NCBI GenBank assembly: GCA_001805465.1 | Contig: MHGH01000016.1 | Coordinates: 77,789-89,556, forward strand | Length of the DNA: 11,768 bases | Source: Omnitrophica WOR_2 bacterium RBG_13_41_10 | GTDB lineage: Bacteria; Omnitrophota; Gorgyraeia; Gygaellales; Profunditerraquicolaceae | Reading direction: 5' to 3' | Translations under genes and position numbers: made by a program | Shown here: positions 1 through 4,697 of the stretch, one piece after another | Layout of the letters: the number at the start of each line of letters is the position of its first letter | How positions within the stretch are numbered: the first letter of the stretch is position 1 | The notes under the pieces: model-generated | The model's input: only the letters and a program-made list of their open reading frames with translations | What the model was told of the DNA's origin: nothing | Database searches by the model: none

Positions 1-186
1 TACTGCAACCAAGGCATTTATTTCTCCAGTATCGAATTTAGGCGAAAAAAAATCCAAATCCGCGGAAAAGCGGTGATGCAGGTAATATAATTCCAGGGCT
101 GTGCCGCCTGCAAGCGCAAAATCCCTTGCCTGATGCGAAAAGGCCTGTAAAATAAGCTTCTGCGCTTCTCTTAGTTTTGTATTCAT
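1..186 (-). CDS. AbiEii/AbiGii-type nucleotidyltransferase toxin, N-terminal part only
   Basis: This is the first 62 codons of a gene that runs off the left edge of the window. The reading frame starts at ATG 186-184 behind GGAAGG, about 7 bases upstream. Residues about 19-44 read as the start of the AbiEii nucleotidyltransferase fold: a glycine-rich AGGTALELYYLHHR segment followed by FSADLDFFSP, where the DLDFF acidic pair is the expected metal-binding site. Known AbiEii toxins transfer nucleotides to tRNA ends and work with the AbiEi antitoxin in abortive infection or plasmid stability. No AbiEi gene lies upstream: a terminator and the Fic gene occupy that side. Any antitoxin must lie beyond the left edge or be encoded elsewhere. 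The motif makes the family fairly secure; activity and partner are inference. Confidence 0.82.
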   Translation of the reverse strand, partial: MNTKLREAQKLILQAFSHQARDFALAGGTALELYYLHHRFSADLDFFSPKFDTGEINALVAV

Positions 187-205
187 TTAATGCCTTCCAT
201 TTGCT

Positions 206-260
206 TATAGATTATAAGCTATACCTATATAGATTATAACCTATATTTACATATTGTCAA
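206..260 (-). promoter_or_regulatory. Promoter with overlapping 18-bp direct repeats (candidate operator) for the AbiEii-type gene
   Basis: On the minus strand a perfect -35 TTGACA (260-255) is followed after 16 bases by a perfect -10 TATAAT (238-233). Transcription would start near 226, about 40 bases before the ATG. Two 18-bp direct repeats, TATAGGTTATAATCTATA (245-228) and TATAGCTTATAATCTATA (223-206), differ at one base and have a 22-bp period, about two helical turns. The first covers the -10 box and the second lies just downstream of the start, which suits a repressor binding cooperatively. The repressor is not identified. Confidence 0.6.
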
Positions 261-286
261 GTATTTTCTGGGGGCCTTCTAGGCAT

Positions 287-331
287 AAAAAAATCCCTTC
301 TCTCTACTATTAATAGACGTAGGGGAAGGGA
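287..331 (-). terminator. Rho-independent terminator after the Fic gene
   Basis: Read on the minus strand, TCCCTTCCCCTAC (331-319) pairs with GTAGAGAGAAGGGA (307-294) with one bulged base and two G-U pairs, around an 11-base loop. It is followed by seven T (293-287). It ends Fic transcription and insulates the AbiEii-type gene. The 5' arm of the stem is the left end of the 46-bp repeat at 319-364; the 3' arm is unique here. Confidence 0.75.
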
Positions 332-364
332 AAATCTAACTAAAAATAATTCTGACCCCGTTTT
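319..364. repeat. Exact 46-bp direct repeat, copy 1 (3' side of the Fic gene)
   Basis: Positions 319-364 are identical to 1373-1418. The unit begins GTAGGGGAAGGG and ends with TTCTGACCCCGTTTT. The match to the motif at 9210-9235 extends to 367 and so includes the TAA stop codon of the Fic gene (367-365). Copies 1 and 2 bracket the whole Fic transcription unit. Confidence 0.95.
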
Positions 365-1264
365 TTACTGAGTTAAAAGTTCGTATCCTTTTATTATGCT
401 GTCGCAAATCATCTGCACAATATTACGAGAATCTCCGCTATCAGCCCTGCCTAACGCCATATAATATTTATACCTGTCTTCAACCTGAATGATTGCTGGC
501 GGAAAACCCCTGCTTAATAATTGCGTAATCATAATCAACCTGCCTACCCTGCCATTGCCGTCAAAAAAGGGATGAATCGCTTCAAACTCATAATGGCCTT
601 GCGCGATTTTGCCTATAGGGTCTTTTCCATAACTATTTAGCCCTTTAAGCAACTTACCCATCCTAAGCGGCACTTCCTGTGCCGACGGCAGAACCATCTC
701 TGTGTTAGTTAAGTTCACAAAACCGGTTCTATATTTTCCGGGTAATTTATTGTTAAAGTTATACATAATAATTTCATGGAGTTTTAAAATATATTTCTCA
801 TCGATTTTAAAATTGGGCCGTATATTCTCTAACAGGATTTCTAAGGCATTTTTATGATTTACTGCTTCTAGCACCTCAAATAACTCCTTACCCTTAACCT
901 TATTGCCTAGAAAGGCATTTTGAGTTTCTTTTTTAGTCATACGGCTGCCCTCTATTGCATTTGAATGATAGGTCATTTCCAGGACAAATCTATCTCTTAT
1001 TTTTTTATCTGTTTTTAAAATTTTAACGGGGTCCCTAAGCCTTCTCTTTAAGCCCAAAACTACTTCTCTCATATCAATATATTCCTTAAATAATTGGTCG
1101 ATATCGCGGGATTGCGCAAGATGCGGCTTTACGCCTTTATCTAACCAACGATATAGGGTCTTATAACTTACTTCCAGGCGCCTGGCCAGCTCGGAACGAG
1201 AAACACCGGTCTCTTTAAGGATCTTCTTTAATTTTTCTTTATCGCTTACTGGATAACTCTGCAT
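365..1264 (-). CDS. Fic family protein with N-terminal helix-turn-helix and inhibitory motif
   Basis: The 299-aa protein is probably an AMP-transferring (or other nucleotidyl-transferring) enzyme acting on a cytoplasmic target. Residues about 20-46 form a Cro/XRE-like helix-turn-helix (SRSELARRLEVSYKTLYRW). Residues 101-106 (SNAIEG) fit the Fic inhibitory motif S/TxxxEG, whose glutamate blocks ATP binding. Because it precedes the Fic core, this looks like a class II protein. The catalytic motif HPFFDGNGRVGR lies at 231-242, with H231 as general base, D235 for metal and R239/R242 for phosphate. The ATG at 1264 follows a modest AAGGG. It has its own promoter and a palindromic operator, so self-regulation through the helix-turn-helix is plausible. 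The family is secure; the target is unknown, and both a toxin and a housekeeping regulator remain possible. Confidence 0.92.
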   Translation of the reverse strand: MQSYPVSDKEKLKKILKETGVSRSELARRLEVSYKTLYRWLDKGVKPHLAQSRDIDQLFKEYIDMREVVLGLKRRLRDPVKILKTDKKIRDRFVLEMTYHSNAIEGSRMTKKETQNAFLGNKVKGKELFEVLEAVNHKNALEILLENIRPNFKIDEKYILKLHEIIMYNFNNKLPGKYRTGFVNLTNTEMVLPSAQEVPLRMGKLLKGLNSYGKDPIGKIAQGHYEFEAIHPFFDGNGRVGRLIMITQLLSRGFPPAIIQVEDRYKYYMALGRADSGDSRNIVQMICDSIIKGYELLTQ

Positions 1265-1282
1265 TTAGCCGCCCTTAAATAT

Positions 1283-1345
1283 AATAGGACATTAGTCCTA
1301 TTGTTGCCATCAATAAAAATATACCATATGTCCTATATTTGTCAA
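1283..1345 (-). promoter_or_regulatory. Fic promoter with palindromic operator
   Basis: On the minus strand TTGACA (1345-1340), a 16-base spacer and TATATT (1323-1318) form a good sigma-70 promoter with a start near 1311. Downstream of it lies a perfect inverted repeat, AATAGGAC-4 bases-GTCCTATT (1302-1283). A third half-site, ATAGGAC (1336-1330), sits in the promoter spacer. The arrangement suits autorepression by the N-terminal helix-turn-helix of the Fic protein (inference). Confidence 0.62.
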
Positions 1346-1372
1346 GGAAAAGTTTCATTGATAGGAAACGGG

Positions 1373-1418
1373 GTAGGGGAAGGGAAAATCTAACTAAAAA
1401 TAATTCTGACCCCGTTTT
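1373..1418. repeat. Exact 46-bp direct repeat, copy 2 (5' side of the Fic gene)
   Basis: Identical to 319-364. In this copy an extra AAACGGGG (1366-1373) precedes the unit and is the exact inverted complement of CCCCGTTT (1410-1417), so the copy is bounded by 8-bp inverted repeats. It begins at the stop codon of the 88/89-aa membrane protein gene (TAA at 1419-1417). Copy 1 lacks the inverted left end. Confidence 0.93.
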
Positions 1419-1686
1419 AGCGCTTTTGCTTCATCATATTTTCCTGCTGCATCATATGCTGGCGGATGAGGCTTTTGCGGTACTGCTTTTGGGAGGCCCT
1501 GTTGATATTCAGCCCTAAAAACAGGCTGGCGAGTAAATGGGCTGCTGATAAGACAATAATCACTCCACCGGTAATATAGCCGGTAAGCTGCATTAATTTT
1601 TCTTCTCTTTGGGCAAAATAAAGCACAATATAACCTGTGCCCAAAGCAATCAAAAGTAGGATTTCCACAATACCTGAATACATCAT
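1417..1686 (-). CDS. Small two-helix membrane protein of unknown function
   Basis: I do not recognise a family. The protein has 89 aa if translated from ATG 1686-1684. The second ATG (1683-1681) gives 88 aa and is the better start, since AAGGAGG lies only 1 base before the first ATG but 4 before the second. Two hydrophobic segments are visible at about residues 5-24 and 33-58, joined by a charged loop (AQREEKLMQ). The C-terminus, about 63-89, is basic and rich in Q, M and K. Positive-inside logic puts that tail in the cytoplasm. It is the last gene of the run of small genes, 38 bases after the zinc-ribbon-like gene, and its stop codon abuts the 46-bp repeat. Confidence 0.7.
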   Translation of the reverse strand: MMYSGIVEILLLIALGTGYIVLYFAQREEKLMQLTGYITGGVIIVLSAAHLLASLFLGLNINRASQKQYRKSLIRQHMMQQENMMKQKR

Positions 1687-1724
1687 ACCTCCTTCTTATG
1701 TGCTAAAAGCGCTTTTTAAAGGCC

Positions 1725-1910
1725 TTAAATCTCTCCGTCTTTAATCAGCTGGCGGTAGTAATCCACGCACTTATGGCAGGTTTGTTTACTTTCGTGCCAC
1801 TCGGGATGGTCGCGGCGGATTAACTCCAGAAGATATTCCTCTGTTTTGATATGGGCGAGGCTTGCGAAATCGTCAATTTCCCGGTTGCATATCTGGCATT
1901 TATATTTCAT
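1725..1910 (-). CDS. Small protein with two CxxC pairs (zinc-ribbon-like)
   Basis: The 61-aa protein has CQIC at residues 5-8 and CHKC at 45-48, separated by a charged helical segment. This is the layout of a small zinc-binding treble-clef or ribbon fold. No catalytic motif or nucleic-acid signature can be named. The ATG at 1910 comes one base after the TAA of the upstream 60-aa gene, and there is no strong ribosome site of its own, so translation is probably coupled. The link to a SAP/Rho-N-like protein hints at nucleic-acid or ribosome-related work, but that is inference. Confidence 0.68.
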   Translation of the reverse strand: MKYKCQICNREIDDFASLAHIKTEEYLLELIRRDHPEWHESKQTCHKCVDYYRQLIKDGEI

Positions 1911-1911
1911 C

Positions 1912-2094
1912 TTATCTTAAGCAGTCAATCCTCCAGCAGCAGGCCATCTGGGCGCAAGACCCATTTGCCTTACCAAAACAATCAGAATTGCCTTCTTTTT
2001 TTTGAATCTCCCGGACTAAATCGGTGCGGGAATATTTCCAGGTATTTTTAATCCCCATCTGCTTTGCTTTTTTTTCAATTTCCGATATTTTCAT
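1912..2094 (-). CDS. Small SAP/Rho-N-like protein with C-terminal cysteine cluster
   Basis: The 60-aa protein has two parts. Residues 1-34 resemble the helix-extended-helix fold of SAP and Rho N-terminal domains (ISEIEKKAKQMGIK then SRTDLVREIQKKEG), which often bind nucleic acid. Residues 38-60 form a cysteine cluster (C39, C47, C52, C53, C58) around DCF and CCWRIDC, which could hold a metal. I recall similar short proteins with a CFG...C...C.WR.DC ending in other bacteria, without an assigned function. A long ribosome site, GGAGGAGG, stands about 9 bases before the ATG. It is the third-last gene of the operon and couples directly into the next gene. Confidence 0.72.
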   Translation of the reverse strand: MKISEIEKKAKQMGIKNTWKYSRTDLVREIQKKEGNSDCFGKANGSCAQMACCWRIDCLR

Positions 2095-2114
2095 TTCCTT
2101 ACCTCCTCCTTTTT

Positions 2115-2507
2115 TTAAGCTTTATAGACCTTGTCGTGCCTTCTGACCCTTGAATTTACTAACAGGCCTATCTCCTGACCCTTTTTTGCGGAATCTATAG
2201 GAACACGGTCAATCTGCATCGAGGTAATGCTTTGGGTAAAATCAGTGGTGTGGCCTTTTACCTTAATCATATCTCCCGTATTTAAAGGCATTTTTAATTT
2301 GATTACTGCGGCGCGCACATGAGGAAAATAATGCGTAACCAGCCCGACGACATCTTCTCTTTTCTTTGCTGACCTCTTTGCTGCTTTCTTTATTGTTTTC
2401 TTCTTGGTTATCGTCTTTTTTACTACTTTCTTCTTTGCAGCCTTTCTGATCACTTTCTTTTTGGAAGCTTTCTTCTTCAGAGGTTTTTTCTTTTTCTTGG
2501 TCGCCAT
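2115..2507 (-). CDS. Lysine-rich tail fused to an EF-Tu domain 2-like barrel
   Basis: The 130-aa protein has two parts. Residues 1-50 carry about 25 lysines and 3 arginines in KKK and KKxxxKK repeats with alanine and valine, like a histone H1 or nucleoid-protein tail. Residues 53-130 (VVGLVTHYFPHVRAAVIKLK to GLLVNSRVRRHDKVYKA) match the small beta-barrel of EF-Tu domain 2, including the hydrophobic strand, the GDMIKVKG turn and the closing GQEIGLLV. Stand-alone proteins of this type are sometimes annotated as elongation-factor-like. There is no GTPase domain. The tail probably binds RNA or DNA, or ribosomes. The start at 2507 follows AGGAGGG. The lysine stretch is low complexity but in frame and intact. 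Confidence 0.75.
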   Translation of the reverse strand: MATKKKKKPLKKKASKKKVIRKAAKKKVVKKTITKKKTIKKAAKRSAKKREDVVGLVTHYFPHVRAAVIKLKMPLNTGDMIKVKGHTTDFTQSITSMQIDRVPIDSAKKGQEIGLLVNSRVRRHDKVYKA

Positions 2508-2524
2508 CTTAGCCCTCCTGTTAT

Positions 2525-2549
2525 AAAATAAATCTGACCCCTTTTTTAC
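2525..2549. repeat. Gene-end motif, diverged copy
   Basis: The plus strand carries ATAAATCTGACCCC and then TTTTTTAC, sharing the TCTGACCCC core (2533-2541) and T-run with copies at 351-359, 1405-1413 and 9219-9227. It lies 5 bases beyond the stop of the DUF4870-like gene and before the ribosome site of the lysine-rich gene. No stem-loop is visible, so it is not an intrinsic terminator. Confidence 0.7.
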
Positions 2550-2553
2550 TTTT

Positions 2554-2883
2554 TTAGAGAATTATTTTGTCGGCGATGCCGGAAACTAAAGGAATCCTGC
2601 TATAATTGCCCATTAAGGCCTGTAGGATCCCCCAGATACTCACCAGGCTGATTACCACTATGCCGAATGTCCATATCAGCCATCCTAAAATAGGAATAAT
2701 AGAAATAATAAACCCCGCCACCTCAAAAACAAAAAGCACTAAGCCATGCTTGGCATGATAAAGCGCGAATTTATTGTGTTTTTTTAGCAACAGAGCCACA
2801 ATGCACAAGAAACTTATGTAGGAGATAATCGCAAAAAACTTGCCTTCTTTAATCTCCTGGTCTTTATGCTGGGTTTCAGTCAT
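2554..2883 (-). CDS. DUF4870-like small membrane protein
   Basis: The 109-aa protein has three probable membrane helices at about residues 16-33, 47-68 and 72-92. The segment NKFALYHAKHGLVLFVFEV matches the characteristic HAKxGLxLF motif of DUF4870 (related to Tic20-like membrane proteins), whose role is unknown. The N-terminus is short and charged. The gene begins 9 bases after the stop of the ParA-CBM48 gene, and its ribosome site AAGGAAGG overlaps the end of that gene, so the two are co-transcribed and perhaps translationally coupled. It could be the membrane component of whatever the ParA fusion does, but DUF4870 genes occur in many contexts. Confidence 0.8.
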   Translation of the reverse strand: MTETQHKDQEIKEGKFFAIISYISFLCIVALLLKKHNKFALYHAKHGLVLFVFEVAGFIISIIPILGWLIWTFGIVVISLVSIWGILQALMGNYSRIPLVSGIADKIIL

Positions 2884-2892
2884 AATAAGCTA

Positions 2893-3987
2893 TTATCCTT
2901 CCTTGATATCTATTAACGAATTCATTTCGCCGTAAGGGTTAACTTCCTTAGCGGGATTATTGGGGTCATCAACCCACTTTCCGTCCACCACAAAGCGGTA
3001 ATGGTAGCGGCCGGAAAGCAAGACTATGCGCTTGGTCCAGGTGCCGTTATGAGTATCCATGCGGCTTTTGGTATCTACTTTCCAATCATTAAAATCACCA
3101 GTTAAATAGACTTCCTTGGCGTCCGGAGCAGTAAAGGAAAAAACTATCTCTTTTATCTTAGGAAGCTTTTCTTTTAAGATTTCCTTCATTTTGGCCTTTA
3201 AGGCCACTTCTACCGTGGGCCGTTGAGGTGTTTTTTCCAGAGTAATTATTTCGCGCGATAAGCTGAAATAATCCTTTGCCCCGCGGGAATACTTATCGTA
3301 ATTTAAAATATGGGTGCCTTCATTCTGTGCCTCTTTAAGCTTGACATTAATGTGGATAATGGTAGTGAACATATCATTCTTAAATGTGGACTTGATTTTA
3401 TCCAGCATTTTAAAAGAGTGCCTCAGGCGCGAATCAAAATTTATCGCCAGCACCTTATAATCAACTTTATGATTTAAGCGGTCCTTGACCAGGTTAATAA
3501 TATCCGAAAGCTGTTTTAGCCCTTCTAGCGCAAAACGCGATGCCTCAACCGGAATGATTACTTCATGCGCTGCCCGAAGGGCATTGATAGTGAGAATACC
3601 TAAGTTTGGGGGGCAATCAATTAAAATGTAGTCGTAATCACCTTTAAAAGCGTGCAAAGTATCCCAGAGGCGTGATTCCCTGCCGATTTCACCGGCCAGT
3701 TCCTGTTCCAGCGTGCTTAGGATGATGCTGGAAGGAGCAATGTCAAAGTTATTACCGACGCGCTGAATAATATCTTCTAAGAAGGCCTTTTTGCGGGAGA
3801 TTTTAGAAAGGACATCGTAAATACTGGTTTCGGTTTGGATATTCAGGCCGAAGGTAGCATGGGCCTGGGGGTCTAGGTCAATTAATAAAACTCTTCTGTC
3901 GTTAGCAGCCAAGGATGCTGCTAAATTAATCGCCGTGGTAGTTTTGCCGCAACCGCCTTTCTGGTTAGTGATTGAGATTATGCGCAT
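2893..3987 (-). CDS. ParA/Soj-type ATPase fused to C-terminal CBM48/AMPK-type glycogen-binding domain
   Basis: The 364-aa protein starts with a full ParA ATPase. It has a deviant Walker A KGGCGKTT at 10-17 (K10 signature lysine, K15), Walker A' LLIDLDPQ at 34-41 and Walker B ILIDCPPN at 121-128. ParA dimers bind nonspecific DNA and form gradients that move cargo. Residues about 278-362 form an early-set glycogen-binding domain: GDFNDW (297-302), GTWTKRI (315-321), GRYHYRFVVDGKW (326-338) and a closing MNSLIDI. Aligned to AMPK beta, the sugar-contact positions hold W302, R331 (usually K), W338 and N356, so glucan binding looks retained. A helical linker (about 255-277) joins the parts. The start has a strong AGGGAGGG site, 15 bases after the 188-aa gene. 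ParA plus a glycogen-binding domain suggests cargo-specific positioning of glycogen (inference). The fusion is one uninterrupted frame. Confidence 0.93.
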   Translation of the reverse strand: MRIISITNQKGGCGKTTTAINLAASLAANDRRVLLIDLDPQAHATFGLNIQTETSIYDVLSKISRKKAFLEDIIQRVGNNFDIAPSSIILSTLEQELAGEIGRESRLWDTLHAFKGDYDYILIDCPPNLGILTINALRAAHEVIIPVEASRFALEGLKQLSDIINLVKDRLNHKVDYKVLAINFDSRLRHSFKMLDKIKSTFKNDMFTTIIHINVKLKEAQNEGTHILNYDKYSRGAKDYFSLSREIITLEKTPQRPTVEVALKAKMKEILKEKLPKIKEIVFSFTAPDAKEVYLTGDFNDWKVDTKSRMDTHNGTWTKRIVLLSGRYHYRFVVDGKWVDDPNNPAKEVNPYGEMNSLIDIKEG

Positions 3988-4002
3988 TGACTCTCCCTCC
4001 CT

Positions 4003-4569
4003 TTATTTTATGAAGCGGACATTCTCCAGATATACAAATCCCCTCTTATCCTGGGCATTCCACTCTTCTACAATAAAAGCAACATCGGTCATCTCCGACC
4101 AGTCGCTGATATTTTTAAAATCGGAAAGATTAATACGCTGTTCCTGCCAGGAATTGGGTATTTTTTTTAGATAAACTTCTGATTTTTCGCGAAAGGCATT
4201 GGTAAATTCTATGCGCAGAGAAATATTATCCATATAATCGGATTTCTTTACGGAAAATCCCAGCACCTTATATTTCATCAGGTTCAAGCGGTTTAAATTT
4301 ACGGAGTAGGTTTCTTTGCGGGCAGGGTCAAAATTGAAATTAATCCTGACGACATCAGGGCTAAGCACTAAGGCAATCTCTGAATTTAAGGATTTTTTGG
4401 GGCCTAAGTGCATAAAGCTAAAAAAAGCGCCAAAAGCAAAAACAAAAATAAGCCCAAGAAAAGCAAAATTGCGCAAACTTAAGCGGGGGTGTTTTTTGGT
4501 TTTCTTTTTCGTTAAAGAGGCGTCAAGATAAATCTTGGCGAGGTGTTCGTATATCTCTTTTTTGTCCAT
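4003..4569 (-). CDS. Single-pass membrane protein with C-terminal beta-sandwich (galactose-binding/CBM-like)
   Basis: The 188-aa protein is not assigned to a named family. Residues 1-33 are cytoplasmic and basic (TKKKTKKHPRLSLR), about 34-54 is one membrane helix (FAFLGLIFVFAFGAFFSFM), and about 62-188 is outside the cytoplasm by the positive-inside rule. The outer part ends WQEQRINLSDF...DWSEMTDVAFIVEEW...RGFVYLENVRFI, a pattern typical of galactose-binding-like beta-sandwiches found in several carbohydrate-binding modules. It is the first gene after a strong promoter and lies 15 bases upstream of the ParA-CBM48 gene. Basic N-terminal peptides activate ATP hydrolysis in many ParA systems, so the cytoplasmic tail is a candidate contact (inference). 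The ribosome site is weak (CCAGG). Confidence 0.72.
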   Translation of the reverse strand: MDKKEIYEHLAKIYLDASLTKKKTKKHPRLSLRNFAFLGLIFVFAFGAFFSFMHLGPKKSLNSEIALVLSPDVVRINFNFDPARKETYSVNLNRLNLMKYKVLGFSVKKSDYMDNISLRIEFTNAFREKSEVYLKKIPNSWQEQRINLSDFKNISDWSEMTDVAFIVEEWNAQDKRGFVYLENVRFIK

Positions 4570-4617
4570 AAAACTACAAACCTGGGGTTTCTTAAAATTA
4601 ACTGCTATGATTTTTAT

Positions 4618-4646
4618 TTTATAGCATAAAACTTATTATTTGTCAA
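4618..4646 (-). promoter_or_regulatory. Strong sigma-70-type promoter of the ParA-CBM48 operon
   Basis: On the minus strand TTGACA (4646-4641), exactly 17 bases and TATAAA (4623-4618) form a near-consensus promoter. Transcription would start near 4611, about 42 bases before the ATG of the 188-aa gene. No operator-like repeat is visible. It separates this operon from the GH57 gene, which ends at 4696. Confidence 0.7.
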
Positions 4647-4661
4647 GCAGTTAAAGCCTAC

Positions 4662-4697
4662 AGGGACACCCTCAGCTTTGGCTGAAAGGGTGTCCCT
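4662..4697 (-). repeat. Long perfect hairpin overlapping the GH57 stop codon
   Basis: On the minus strand AGGGACACCC (4697-4688), two T, TCAGC, loop CAAA, GCTGA and GGGTGTCCCT (4671-4662) form a 15-bp stem with only a two-base bulge. The GH57 stop TAG (4698-4696) shares two bases with the stem. No T-run follows, so it is not a standard intrinsic terminator. It could stabilise the mRNA end, act as a weak terminator, or be a REP-like repeat. Confidence 0.72.

Noticed and set aside
1851..2051. Plus-strand frame opposite the small cysteine-rich genes.
   Set aside because: The minus-strand genes have ribosome sites, tight coupling and cysteine motifs; the plus-strand product has none.
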